A DNA stretch of 64,000 bases, taken from NCBI RefSeq assembly GCF_914271435.1, contig NZ_CAJZAI010000005.1, forward strand, positions 248,001 through 312,000, read 5' to 3'. This DNA comes from Cupriavidus laharis (lineage in GTDB: Bacteria > Pseudomonadota > Gammaproteobacteria > Burkholderiales > Burkholderiaceae). The notes beneath the pieces were generated by a model. The model did no database searches. It had not been told where the DNA came from and saw only the letters and a program-made list of their open reading frames with translations. The position numbers were made by a program, and so were the translations under genes. This document shows positions 10,724 through 19,319 of this stretch, in pieces; position 1 is the stretch's first letter; every line of letters begins with the position of its first letter.

Positions 10724-11557
10724 TTAGCTGCGTGCCGCTTCAAACTGCGGTGCCCGCTTTTCCAGATTCGCGCGCACTGCCTCGCGTTGGTTCGGTGATC
10801 CCACCAGCTTGTCCTGTTCGACCGACTCGGCCATCAGGATCGCGGCGTTGTCGCCGCCCTCGACCACCTCCATCAGCCGCTTGGCAGCGCGGATGGCATC
10901 CGGGTTCTTCTGCGCGACCTGCCGCGCCGCATCCAGCGCGGCGGCGCGCGGGTCATCCACAACGCGCGTGGCCAGGCCCAGCTCGCACGCTTCGGTGCCG
11001 GTAACAACGCGGCCCGTGTAGACCAGCTCGCGCAGCAGGTCCGCGCGGATCAGCCCACGCGTCAGCACCATGCCCGCCATATCAGGCACCAGGCCCCACT
11101 TGATCTCCATGATCGAGAGCTTCGTGTCGGCCGTGACGAAGCGCACGTCCGCACCTAGCGCCACCTGCAGGCCGCCGCCAAAGGCCACGCCGTGCACGGC
11201 GGCGAACACCGGCACCGGCAGTTCGCGCCACACCATGCACGCATATTGCGGACGGTTCGAGATGCCATGCGTGCGCGCGGCAAGACGGCCCGGCCGGATG
11301 CCTGGGTCGCCGCCGGCGCCATTGCCGAGCATGCCGGCCATGCTCTCCATGTCCAGGCCGGCACAGAACGCGCGGCCTTCGCCCGAGAGCACCACCGCAC
11401 GCAGGTCCGGGGTCTGCTTCAATTGCTCGCCGGTGGCGATCAGCGCGTCGAACATGGCGGGGTCGAGCGCGTTCATCTTGTCGGCGCGGTTGAGCCGGAC
11501 GTCGGCGACGCCGTCCTCGATGGTCACGATGATGCGGTCGGTGCTGCTGGCGCTCAT
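10724..11557 (-). CDS. Crotonase / enoyl-CoA hydratase family protein
   Basis: A 277-residue crotonase. The oxyanion-hole segments are GRAFCAGLDMESMAG and FAAVHGVAFGGGLQVALGADVRF. The ATG at 11557 (MSASSTDRI) follows GAAGGAG at good spacing; the longer open frame to 11617 lacks a ribosome site. The position of the usual second catalytic glutamate reads MEIKWGLVPDMAG, with aspartate in the neighbourhood rather than the E..G pattern of classical hydratases, so it may be an isomerase or a different crotonase. It is last of a four-gene minus-strand unit for acyl-CoA metabolism. Confidence 0.88.
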   Translation of the reverse strand: MSASSTDRIIVTIEDGVADVRLNRADKMNALDPAMFDALIATGEQLKQTPDLRAVVLSGEGRAFCAGLDMESMAGMLGNGAGGDPGIRPGRLAARTHGISNRPQYACMVWRELPVPVFAAVHGVAFGGGLQVALGADVRFVTADTKLSIMEIKWGLVPDMAGMVLTRGLIRADLLRELVYTGRVVTGTEACELGLATRVVDDPRAAALDAARQVAQKNPDAIRAAKRLMEVVEGGDNAAILMAESVEQDKLVGSPNQREAVRANLEKRAPQFEAARS

Positions 11558-11629
11558 GCGCGGCTCCTTCTTTTTTCGTTCAGTGTTGGGGGGTGGCTGC
11601 CCGCGCCGCGACGGCACGGGCAGCGGGTC

Positions 11630-13291
11630 TTACGCCGTGCGCTCGTCTCGCGTGGTCGGCAGGACGTAGTTTCGATATTCCTCGCGCAGCTTCAGCTTGA
11701 GCAGCTTGCCGGTGGCCGTATGCGGCAGCGCATCGACGAACACCACGTCATCGGGTACCCACCAGCCCACCACCTTGCCGGCCAGGAAGGCGAGCAGCTC
11801 GGCGGACGTGACGTCTTGTCCGGGCCGTTTCACCACGATCAGCAGCGGCCGTTCCTGCCACTTGGGATGCGGCACGCCAATGACAGCAGCCTCAGCCACA
11901 GCCGGGTGGCTCATCGTCGCGTTTTCGAGATCGATCGACGAGATCCACTCGCCGCCGGACTTGATCACGTCCTTGGCGCGGTCCACGAGCTGTACATAAC
12001 CTTCGGGATCGATATTCGCCACGTCGCCGGTATCGAACCAGCCATCGTTGTCGAGCGCGTCATGCTCGGCCTTGAAGTATCCCGACGCAATCCACGGTCC
12101 GCGCACCTTGAGTCGGCCGAATGCCTTGCCGTCATGCGGCAGCGCCCGGCCTTCGTCGTCCTCGATGCGCAGCGCCACGCCCCACAGCGCGCGGCCCTGC
12201 TTGAGCTTGACCTTGAGCTGCTCGGCTTCGCTGAGCGCGGCATGCTGCGGCAGCAGCGTGTTGATCACGCCGATGGGGCTGGTCTCGGTCATGCCCCAGC
12301 CCTGCATCAGCGTCGCGCCGAATTGCTTCTCGAAGCGCTCGATCATTGCCGCCGGTGCAGCCGACCCGCCTACGCCGGCCACGTGCAGCGCCAGGTCGCG
12401 CGGATTGATCTCGGGGTGCGCGTCCAGGTACTGGAACAGCATCAGCCAGACCGTTGGCACGGCGGTGGAGTAGTTCACGCGCTCGTCGCGCAGCAGGCGG
12501 TACACGCTTTCGCCGTCGAGATGCTGGGCCGGCAGCACCATCTTCGCGCCATTCATCGCGCACGCGTAGGGCAGGCCCCAGGCGTTGGCGTGGAACAGCG
12601 GCACGATCATCAGGATGCTGCTGGCCGGGCTCACGCCAAAGGTGTCGGAGCCGCTCGCCTTGAGGCTGTGCAGCACCGTGGAGCGGTGCGTGTACAGCAC
12701 GCCCTTGGGGTTGCCCGTGGTGCCGGACGTGTAGCACAGCGACGACGCGGTGCGCTCGTCGAACTGCGGCCACTCGTAGTCCTCGCTGCAGCCGGCGAGC
12801 AGGTCTTCATAACAGAGCAGGTTGGGGATGCCTGCATCGGCCAGCGCCGCCATGTGTTCGGGGTCGGTCATGGCCACGTAGTGCCTGACCGTTTTCAGCT
12901 GCGGTGCCAGCCTGGCCACCAGCGGCGCGAAGCAGCTGTCGAAGCACAGCACGCTGTCTTCGGCATGGTTGACGATGTATTCGATCTGCTCGGGGAAGAG
13001 CCGCGGGTTGACCGTATGCAGCACGGCGCCGGAACCCGACACGCCGAAGTACATCTCGAGGTGGCGGTGCGTGTTCCACGCGAGCGTGCCGATGCGGTCG
13101 CCTTCGCTCAGGCCCAGTTTCGCGAGCGCGTTGGCCAGCCGTTTGGCACGGCGGTGCACCTGGTCGTAGTTGCTGCGTACCGTGCCGCCTTCCACTGTGC
13201 GCGAGATGATCTCCTGTTGCGGGTGGTACGCCGCAGCGTATTCGATCAGCGATGAAATCAACAACGGACGGTCTTGCATGAGGCCCAGCAT
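11630..13291 (-). CDS. Fatty-acyl / alkylthiopropionyl-CoA ligase (AMP-forming)
   Basis: A 553-residue ANL-superfamily ligase that activates a carboxylic acid to its CoA thioester through an acyl-adenylate. The P-loop-like motif YTSGTTGNPKGVLYTH lies near residue 185, GWGMTETSPIG near residue 340, the hinge FDTGDVANIDPEGY and the C-terminal lysine in TATGKLLKLKLREEY are intact. The overall sequence resembles AlkK medium-chain ligases and DmdB-type ligases. The ATG at 13291 follows AGGAGA. It sits between two crotonase genes, so the operon probably activates and then beta-oxidises a fatty or branched acid. The exact substrate is open. Confidence 0.9.
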   Translation of the reverse strand: MLGLMQDRPLLISSLIEYAAAYHPQQEIISRTVEGGTVRSNYDQVHRRAKRLANALAKLGLSEGDRIGTLAWNTHRHLEMYFGVSGSGAVLHTVNPRLFPEQIEYIVNHAEDSVLCFDSCFAPLVARLAPQLKTVRHYVAMTDPEHMAALADAGIPNLLCYEDLLAGCSEDYEWPQFDERTASSLCYTSGTTGNPKGVLYTHRSTVLHSLKASGSDTFGVSPASSILMIVPLFHANAWGLPYACAMNGAKMVLPAQHLDGESVYRLLRDERVNYSTAVPTVWLMLFQYLDAHPEINPRDLALHVAGVGGSAAPAAMIERFEKQFGATLMQGWGMTETSPIGVINTLLPQHAALSEAEQLKVKLKQGRALWGVALRIEDDEGRALPHDGKAFGRLKVRGPWIASGYFKAEHDALDNDGWFDTGDVANIDPEGYVQLVDRAKDVIKSGGEWISSIDLENATMSHPAVAEAAVIGVPHPKWQERPLLIVVKRPGQDVTSAELLAFLAGKVVGWWVPDDVVFVDALPHTATGKLLKLKLREEYRNYVLPTTRDERTA

Positions 13292-13366
13292 GATGCGTCT
13301 CCTTGTGTTGTTCTCGTGATGCCCCGGGACGGCCATCCCGGGGGTGCTGCAAACGGCGACGGAGGG

Positions 13367-14152
13367 TCAGCGGCCCTTGAACTGCGGCGGCCGCTTGGCC
13401 ACGAACGCGGCCACGCCTTCGCGGAAGTCTTCACTTCGGCAAGCCACCGACTGTTGCGACGCCTCGAGTTCGAGCTGCGCCGCCAGGTTGTTGCCCATGC
13501 TGGCGTTGAGCGCTTGCTTGATCAGGCCATAGGCGAGGGTCGGCATGTTGGCGAGGTGGTGGGCCATCTTGCTGGCCTCGGCCTGCAGCGCGTCGTCGGC
13601 GTGGACCTTCCACACCAGGCCGATACGCTGGGCTTCCTCCGCATCGATCTTCTCGGCCAGGATGGCCAGTGCACGCGCGCGCATCTCGCCGGCGTAGCGC
13701 GGCACGAAGTAGGTGCTGCCGGCATCGGGCACCAGGCCGATCTTCGAGAACGCCTGCAGGAACGAGGCCGACTTCGCCGCCAGCACCACGTCGGCGGCCA
13801 GTGCGATGCTCATGCCGGCGCCAGCCGCAACGCCGTTCACGGCGCTGATCACGGGCTTGGGCATCTCGCGCAGCGCTGTGATGATCGGGTGATAGCGTTC
13901 GCGCAGCAGCGCGCCGGAATCGGTCATCTCGCCACCGGCATTCTGACGGGCGGACAGGTCTGCGCCCGACGAAAAGCCGCGGCCCGCGCCGGTCAGCACG
14001 ACGGCGCGCACCGACGCATCGGCAGCAGCGCGGTCCACGGCCGCGCCCAGTTCGCGCATCAGGTCGGCGTTGAGCGCATTCAGGACTTCGGGGCGGTTCA
14101 GGGTGATGGTGGCCACGCCTTCGCTGGCGTGATAGAGCACGAGAGACATCAT
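13367..14152 (-). CDS. PaaG-like crotonase (enoyl-CoA hydratase/isomerase)
   Basis: A 261-residue crotonase resembling PaaG, the 2-(1,2-epoxy-1,2-dihydrophenyl)acetyl-CoA isomerase, and related delta-isomerases. Visible are GRGFSSGADLSARQ and SAVNGVAAGAGMSIALAADVVLAAKSASFLQAFSKIGLVPDAGSTYFVPR; the aspartate in LVPDAG replaces the hydratase glutamate, as in PaaG-type isomerases. No other paa genes are present nearby, so phenylacetate breakdown itself is unlikely. It lies 31 bases after the SDR gene in the same operon. An isomerase role in unsaturated acyl-CoA oxidation is inferred. Confidence 0.85.
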   Translation of the reverse strand: MMSLVLYHASEGVATITLNRPEVLNALNADLMRELGAAVDRAAADASVRAVVLTGAGRGFSSGADLSARQNAGGEMTDSGALLRERYHPIITALREMPKPVISAVNGVAAGAGMSIALAADVVLAAKSASFLQAFSKIGLVPDAGSTYFVPRYAGEMRARALAILAEKIDAEEAQRIGLVWKVHADDALQAEASKMAHHLANMPTLAYGLIKQALNASMGNNLAAQLELEASQQSVACRSEDFREGVAAFVAKRPPQFKGR

Positions 14153-14183
14153 CGTCAGGTTTCCTTCAGGAATTCGTTGGTGG

Positions 14184-14984
14184 TCACTTGGTCTTCAGGG
14201 CATCGGCGGAGGCGTCGCCCAGCTTGCTGCCGCCGTCGCAGTCGAGGATGGTGCCGGTCACGTAGCGCGCGTTGTCGCAGCTCAGGTACAGCGCGGCATC
14301 GGCGATGTCCTGCTTGCTGCCGTAGTCGCGCAGCGGCAGGCGGCCCTTGTAGCGGGCCTCCATCTCGGGCGTGGGCGCGAGGCGGGCCATGCCTTCGGTG
14401 TCCGCGATCGGGCCGGGAGAGATGCCGTTCACGCGCACGCCGGCCGGGCCCCATTCCATCGCCAGGCATTTCACCAGCATGTTGATGCCGGCTTTGGCCG
14501 CGCAGGCGTGGGCCTGGAACATCATCGCGTTCACGCCCTGCGGCGCGGTGATGGCGATCAGCGAGGCGCCGGGCTTGTTCAGGTAGTCGAATGATGCGCG
14601 GAACACGTTGAAGGTGCCGATCAGGTCGATGTCCACCACGGTCTTGAAGCCGTTGGCCGACATGCCGACCACCGGCGCCAGGAAGTTGCCGGCCGCGCCG
14701 GAGATGACGACGTCGATCGGGCCGAGCGTGTCGCGCGCCTGCTTCAGCGCCGCCTCCACGGCGGCGTAGTCGCGCACGTCGGCAGCGATGCCGATGGCGG
14801 TGCCGCCGGCATCGGTGATGGTGGCGGCGGCTGCCGCGATGCGCTCGGGATCGCGGCTGATCAGCGCGAGCCTGGCGCCGGCGCGGGCAAAGCTCTGTGC
14901 AATACCAAGGTTGATGCCGGACGAGCCGCCGGCCACGAAGACGGTCTTGCCGGCGAGCGCGTCAGGACGGAATGCACTGGACAT
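14184..14984 (-). CDS. SDR oxidoreductase, 2,4-dienoyl-CoA-reductase-like
   Basis: A 266-residue short-chain dehydrogenase. The cofactor motif GGSSGINLGIA is at residues 17-27 and ISGAAGNFLAP follows. The usual YxxxK active site is altered: the segment around QAHACAAKAGINML keeps the lysine but has no tyrosine, exactly as in the peroxisomal-type 2,4-dienoyl-CoA reductases, which also share VKCLAMEWGPAGVRVNGISPGPI. The ATG at 14984 is chosen because the frame upstream to 15023 is not conserved. As first gene of the acyl-CoA operon it would remove even-position double bonds from unsaturated fatty acids. Confidence 0.85.
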   Translation of the reverse strand: MSSAFRPDALAGKTVFVAGGSSGINLGIAQSFARAGARLALISRDPERIAAAAATITDAGGTAIGIAADVRDYAAVEAALKQARDTLGPIDVVISGAAGNFLAPVVGMSANGFKTVVDIDLIGTFNVFRASFDYLNKPGASLIAITAPQGVNAMMFQAHACAAKAGINMLVKCLAMEWGPAGVRVNGISPGPIADTEGMARLAPTPEMEARYKGRLPLRDYGSKQDIADAALYLSCDNARYVTGTILDCDGGSKLGDASADALKTK

Positions 14985-15458
14985 GGGATTCCCTCTGTTG
15001 AATGGGTGAGCGAAGCAAGGCACCGGTGCGCGCAGCGTACCGGCGGTTCACGTAAAGGGAGCAGGGGAAGCAGGGCCAGGTTCAGCGCGACGCGCGCGTT
15101 GTCGGCCAGGTGTTGCGGCAGGGGTCGGCGTAGGCGCAAACGTGCATGGGTGTCTCCTGTCTTTAGTTATGGCTGGCTCGGGCCTGCGACATGCTAACCC
15201 GAAGACGGATTCCATTCATGCACGCCATGCGCAATGCCGCGCCGCAGCAGCGGAAATTATGTGGTGCCGCACGGCGGTGCGGCAACCAGCGAAGACAGGC
15301 TTCCAAAAAGAAAAAGCCCGCACACCGTTGCGGTATGCGGGCGGCCTGCCGGATGGATCAGGAAGGCGCAGTGCCCGTGAAGTGCGCCCCCGCGTCTTCA
15401 CGAGCGGGGTCAATATTGCATCGCCGTATGCGGAAGCGCTTTGATCGGCGTCAACCAG
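14985..15458. promoter_or_regulatory. Gene-free gap upstream of the acyl-CoA operon
   Basis: This 474-base stretch should hold the promoter of the minus-strand SDR operon. On the minus strand an ATG at 15147 is preceded by a good ribosome site (AGGAGA) and opens a 21-codon frame ending about 15085, a possible leader peptide. A terminator for the upstream gntR gene is at 15305-15342. No longer coding frame is convincing. Confidence 0.45.
15305..15342 (-). terminator. Rho-independent terminator of the dctA-gntR transcript
   Basis: Read on the minus strand, GCCCGCA...TGCGGGC forms a hairpin of 11 pairs (one mismatch, three-base loop), followed directly by TTTTTCTTTTT. It lies about 115 bases beyond the stop codon of the gntR gene. 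Confidence 0.85.
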
Positions 15459-16160
15459 TCAGGCAAGCAGCGCCGCAACCAGGTCCTTGCCGCGCGCCGC
15501 AGGTGCGCTTTCCTCGAAGTGCAGCGCGGCCTCGACGTGGTTGAGGTGGTCAACCATCAGCGCCACCGCGCGCTCGACATCGCCCGCGCGGGCGGCCTCG
15601 ATGAACTCGCGGTGCTCGTCGGACGAACACGCCGCATCGCGCCGCGACTGGTAAAGCATGGTGATCACCGCGCTGCGCGCCGACAGCTCGTGCATCATCT
15701 CGGTCAGCACGCCGTTGCCGACTACTTCGGCCAGCACGATGTGGAAATCGCCGAGCAGCCGGGTGCGCGTCTGCGCGTCGATGCCTTCGATCGACTTGCG
15801 CTCGGCTGCCAGGTGCTTGTCGATGCGCTTGTAGTCGGCCGGGCGCGCCTTGGCGACAAACTCGCGCGCGAGCGCCGCCTCCAGGATGCGGCGCACCGCG
15901 AAGACCTCACGCGCCTCTTCGGCGCTCGGCTTGGCGACGAAGGCGCCCTTGTCCGGCACGATCTGGATGACCTTGTCCTTGGACAGCATCAGCAGCGCCG
16001 CGCGCACCTTGGTGCGGCTCACGCGGTAGACGCTTGCCAGGGCTTCCTCCCGCAGCTTGGTGCCCGGGGGCAGCCGGTGCGAGACGATCGCCGCGACGAT
16101 GTCTTCGGCGATCGCTTCGGCGGTCATGTCGGGATCGATATGCTCGGGCATGGCTTGCAT
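15459..16160 (-). CDS. GntR-family (FCD subfamily) transcriptional regulator
   Basis: A 233-residue regulator. An N-terminal GntR winged helix (AEDIVAAIVSHRLPPGTKLREEALASVYRVSRTKVRAALLMLSKDKVIQIVPDKGAFVA) is followed by an FCD ligand-binding domain, with metal-site residues around GDFHIVLAE and DEHREFIEAARAGD. The frame is open far upstream but overlaps dctA, so the start is placed at 16160 (MQAMPEH); 16151 is an alternative. It lies 38 bases after dctA on the same strand and probably responds to a carboxylate carried or made by the neighbouring genes. Confidence 0.9.
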   Translation of the reverse strand: MQAMPEHIDPDMTAEAIAEDIVAAIVSHRLPPGTKLREEALASVYRVSRTKVRAALLMLSKDKVIQIVPDKGAFVAKPSAEEAREVFAVRRILEAALAREFVAKARPADYKRIDKHLAAERKSIEGIDAQTRTRLLGDFHIVLAEVVGNGVLTEMMHELSARSAVITMLYQSRRDAACSSDEHREFIEAARAGDVERAVALMVDHLNHVEAALHFEESAPAARGKDLVAALLA

Positions 16161-16198
16161 GGGCGCAGGGCCTGCGCGTTGGAGGAAATGCCGAGATT

Positions 16199-17602
16199 CT
16201 AGCGCCCCGCCGCGGGTGACGGCACAGGCGCGGTTGTGGCGCCGGTTGCATCGGCGGCATCGGCCATCGGCAGGCCTTCGTCCAGCTCGGTGGCCGGCAT
16301 TACGCCGTTGAGCACGTCCTGCGCGCGGCCGCGGTCGATGTCCTTCTCCCAGGCGGCAACCACCACCGTGGCGACACAATTGCCGATCAGGTTGCCCAGC
16401 GCACGGGCAATGCCGATGAACCAGTCCACGGAGAGCACCAGCACCAGGCCGATGGCCGGGATCGCCGGGTGCGCCGACAGCGTCGCCGCCAGGATCACGA
16501 TGGCCGAACCCGGGATACCGTGCGCGCCCTTGGAGGTGATCAGCGCCACCGCCAGGATGCCGAGCAGGTCGCCCATGGCCAGCGGCGTGTTGGTGGCCTG
16601 CGCAATGAACACGGCCGCCAGCGTCAGGTAGATCGAGAATGCATCCAGGTTGAACGAGTAGCCGGTCGGGATCACCAGGCCCACCACGGACTTCTTGATG
16701 CCCATGAATTCGAGCTTCTTCATCACTTGCGGCAGCACGCTGTCGGACGAAGCAGTGCCCAGCACCACCAGCAGCTCGGCGCGCAGGTAGCGGATCAGCT
16801 TGATCACGGAGAAGCCGCACAGGCGCATGATCGTGCCCAGCACCACCAGCACGAAGACGGTGACGGCGCCATAGAACAGCACTACCAGGAAGCCCAACTG
16901 CTTGAGCGAACCCACGCCGTACTTGCCCACCGTGAACGCCACCGCGCCCAGCACGCCCAGCGGCGCGAGCTTGATGATGAAGCCCATCATCTTGAACAGC
17001 GTGTGCGAAAAGGTGTCGATCAGGCTAACCAGCGGCTTGGCCTTTTCTCCGACCAGCGACAGCGCACAGCCGAACAGCACCGAAACCAGCAGCACCTGCA
17101 GCACGTCGCCGCTGGAGAAGGCGCCCATGATCGTGTTCGGGATCAGCTTGAGCAGGAAGTCGGCCGTGCCTTCGCTCTTCACCTTGGTGGCGTTCTCGAT
17201 GTAACCGGCAATGGCCGAAGCATCGAGTGAGCGCGGATCCACATTCATGCCGGTGCCTGGATGGAAAACATAGGCCAGCAGGATGCCAAGCGCCAGCGCA
17301 ATGGTGGTGACGATCTCGAAATAGAGCACTGCCTTGATGCCCACGCGGCCGACCTTCTTGAGCTCCCCCGCGCCGCAGATGCCGGCCACGACCACGCAGA
17401 ACACGATGGGCCCGATCAGCATCTTGACCAGCTTGATGAAGGCATCGCCAAGCGGCTTGAGCTTGGCGGCGAACTCGGGGAACAGCATGCCGAGCACCGT
17501 GCCGATCACAAGGGCGATCAGCACCTGGCCGAACAGCGAGCGGGTAAAGCGGGTGTGGAGGCGGCCACCAGGGGCGGGGCGCGACTGGACTGCGTGCTGC
17601 AT
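16199..17602 (-). CDS. dctA: C4-dicarboxylate/H+(Na+) symporter, DctA type
   Basis: A 467-residue dicarboxylate/amino acid:cation symporter of the DAACS family, with about eight transmembrane helices and two re-entrant loops. Family signatures seen are LIGPIVFCVVVAGI, the serine-rich LVVLGTASSDSVLPQVMKKLE hairpin, VIPTGYSFNLDAFSIYLTLAAVFIAQA and SKGAHGIPGSAIVILAATL. The ATG at 17602 follows GGAGA; the longer frame to 17698 is not used. It is co-oriented with gntR and divergent from the two amidohydrolases, so its substrate may be a carboxylate linked to ureide or N-carbamoyl breakdown rather than only succinate or malate. Confidence 0.92.
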   Translation of the reverse strand: MQHAVQSRPAPGGRLHTRFTRSLFGQVLIALVIGTVLGMLFPEFAAKLKPLGDAFIKLVKMLIGPIVFCVVVAGICGAGELKKVGRVGIKAVLYFEIVTTIALALGILLAYVFHPGTGMNVDPRSLDASAIAGYIENATKVKSEGTADFLLKLIPNTIMGAFSSGDVLQVLLVSVLFGCALSLVGEKAKPLVSLIDTFSHTLFKMMGFIIKLAPLGVLGAVAFTVGKYGVGSLKQLGFLVVLFYGAVTVFVLVVLGTIMRLCGFSVIKLIRYLRAELLVVLGTASSDSVLPQVMKKLEFMGIKKSVVGLVIPTGYSFNLDAFSIYLTLAAVFIAQATNTPLAMGDLLGILAVALITSKGAHGIPGSAIVILAATLSAHPAIPAIGLVLVLSVDWFIGIARALGNLIGNCVATVVVAAWEKDIDRGRAQDVLNGVMPATELDEGLPMADAADATGATTAPVPSPAAGR

Positions 17603-17791
17603 GGTTGTCTCCGTACCGGGTCGTTGCCTGGCGCTGTTCGCCGGCCCGCCCGTCATCTGATTCCAGGAATGCCTGCCGCCCGGTACTGCATTCACCACCT
17701 GGGCTGCCGGCCTGCCATTCAGGGGCGCGCCGTCGCGGACGCGTCACCTTCGCGGAATGCCCCCCTGTTGAGGCGGAATCCACGCAATCCG

Positions 17792-17826
17792 TTGTCCGGA
17801 CCGGATTGTCCGCAGCGGATTGTCTG
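17792..17826. promoter_or_regulatory. Three direct repeats TTGTCYG at 14-base period, candidate GntR operators
   Basis: Heptamers TTGTCCG, TTGTCCG and TTGTCTG begin at 17792, 17806 and 17820. The middle copy is also a short dyad, CGGA-TTG-TCCG (17802-17812). TTGTC half-sites are common in operators of FCD-type GntR proteins, and such a gene lies in the divergent operon. Binding is inferred. Confidence 0.5.
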
Positions 17827-17845
17827 AACGTGGAACCGAATATAG

Positions 17846-17866
17846 TGCATATCATTTTTGTATGCA
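17846..17866. promoter_or_regulatory. Inverted repeat TGCATA-N9-TATGCA
   Basis: Perfect six-base arms flank a nine-base AT-rich spacer, 20 bases beyond the 14-base-period repeats. The surrounding sequence is much richer in A+T than the window average, so it probably overlaps a promoter. Confidence 0.45.
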
Positions 17867-18006
17867 ATTTTTGAATTCACTGTGCTACCATGAATCGCAC
17901 AGAATAGAGCTTCGGCCCTGGGCGCCTTTCATCACGCAGCGCCCCGACTGGCGCCCCCGCCAGCCCGCGTGCCGCCGCTTCAAGTCCTTCCAGCAGGAGA
18001 CAACGC

Positions 18007-19260
18007 ATGGCAGCAAACCTGTCGCCGGCCGCAGACATCGGCACGCGCATCATGGCCTGGGCCCACGCCTTGGCCGTTCACACCGAGCAGCCTGGCATGC
18101 TCACCCGCACCTACCTGACCGAGGCCCACCACGGCGCCGCCGCACAGCTGACCGAGTGGATGCAGGCCGCGGGCATGACGGTGCGCCGAGATGCCGCCGG
18201 CAACGTGATCGGCCGCTACGAAGGGACGGAGCCCGGCGCCCCGGCGCTGCTGACGGGTTCGCATTTCGACACCGTGCGCGACGGAGGCCGCTTTGACGGC
18301 AACCTCGGCGTGATCCTGCCGATCGCCTGTGTAGCCGAATGGAACCGCCAGGGCAGGCGCTTTCCGTTCGCCATCGAGGTGGTCGGGTTCGCGGAAGAAG
18401 AGGGTGTGCGCTTCAAGGCCACGCTGCTGGGCAGCCGCGCGATTGCCGGCACCTTCGACAACAACGTACTGGGCAACGTCGACGACAGCGGCAAGACCAT
18501 GCGTGAAGTGATGGCCGCAGCCGGCTTCGACCCGGCCGGCCTGCCTGCTGCTGCGCATGACCCCAAGAAGGTGCTGGCCTTCATCGAAGTGCATATCGAA
18601 CAGGGTCCGGTGCTGCTCAACGAAGGCCTGCCGGTCGGCGTGGTGACCGCCATTTCGGGTGCGAGCCGCTTCATCATCGAACTTGAAGGCCTGGCCGGCC
18701 ACGCCGGCACGGTGCCGATGGACATGCGCCGCGACGCGGCCATGGCGGGTGCCGAGATCGGCCTGTACATCGAGAAGCGCTGCGGCGGCAAGCCGGGCCT
18801 GGTTGGCACCGTCGGCCAGTTCAACGTACCCAACGGCGCCACCAACGTGGTTCCGGGCCGCGCGGTGTTCTCCATCGACATCCGCTGCGGCGACGACGCC
18901 GAGCGCGAGGCCGCCGTCAATGACGTGCTGGCCGAGATCGAACGCGTGTGCACACGCCGCAACGTGCGTGCGCAGGTGCGCAAGACGCACGAAGCCAAAA
19001 GTGTTCCCTGCGCCCCGTGGCTGCAGGAGCAATGGGCCGCCGCCATCGCCCGCCAGGGCGTGCCGGTACGCCACCTTCCCTCCGGCGCCGGCCATGACTC
19101 CATGGCCATTGCCGCGATTGCCGATGTCGCGATGCTGTTCGTGCGCTGTGGCAACGGCGGCATCAGCCACCACCCCACCGAGATCATGACCGCCGCGGAC
19201 GCCGAATTGTCCGCACGCGTATTCACCGATTTCGTCGAGCACTTCCAGCGGCAGCAGTAA
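18007..19260 (+). CDS. Zn-dependent amidase, allantoate amidohydrolase / N-carbamoyl-amino-acid hydrolase family
   Basis: A 417-residue M20-superfamily amidase. Metal and substrate motifs are in order: TGSHFDTVRDGGRFDGNLG near residue 80, VGFAEEEGVRFKATLLGSR, VHIEQGPVLLNEG near residue 200, GLAGHAGTVPMDMRRDA, ATNVVPGRAVFSIDIR, LPSGAGHDSMAIA and GGISHHPTE. The GHAGTVPM and SGAGHD patterns favour allantoate amidohydrolase (AllC) over beta-ureidopropionase. It would release ammonia and a ureido or amino acid. A second M20 enzyme follows 59 bases on, and dctA-gntR are divergent, so a ureide-scavenging unit is likely. No other purine genes are visible. Confidence 0.85.
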   Translation: MAANLSPAADIGTRIMAWAHALAVHTEQPGMLTRTYLTEAHHGAAAQLTEWMQAAGMTVRRDAAGNVIGRYEGTEPGAPALLTGSHFDTVRDGGRFDGNLGVILPIACVAEWNRQGRRFPFAIEVVGFAEEEGVRFKATLLGSRAIAGTFDNNVLGNVDDSGKTMREVMAAAGFDPAGLPAAAHDPKKVLAFIEVHIEQGPVLLNEGLPVGVVTAISGASRFIIELEGLAGHAGTVPMDMRRDAAMAGAEIGLYIEKRCGGKPGLVGTVGQFNVPNGATNVVPGRAVFSIDIRCGDDAEREAAVNDVLAEIERVCTRRNVRAQVRKTHEAKSVPCAPWLQEQWAAAIARQGVPVRHLPSGAGHDSMAIAAIADVAMLFVRCGNGGISHHPTEIMTAADAELSARVFTDFVEHFQRQQ

Positions 19261-19319
19261 GCGCGATAACCCGCCTGGAACGCTTCCTGAAACGACAGCC
19301 CAATCCCTGAGAACAAGAC

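Larger units (their letters stand above)
17603..18006. promoter_or_regulatory. Divergent control region between dctA and the amidohydrolase genes
   Basis: A 404-base gene-free region. It holds three TTGTCYG heptamers at exact 14-base spacing (17792-17826) and a TGCATA-N9-TATGCA dyad in an AT-rich stretch (17846-17866), reported separately. The remaining sequence shows no coding frame or other repeat. Confidence 0.6.

Noticed and set aside
11192-13255. 687-residue open frame on the plus strand
   Set aside because: It is the antisense of the acyl-CoA ligase and enoyl-CoA hydratase genes.
15459-16820. 453-residue version of the GntR regulator
   Set aside because: The extra N-terminal half is an out-of-frame reading of dctA; the real regulator begins at 16160.
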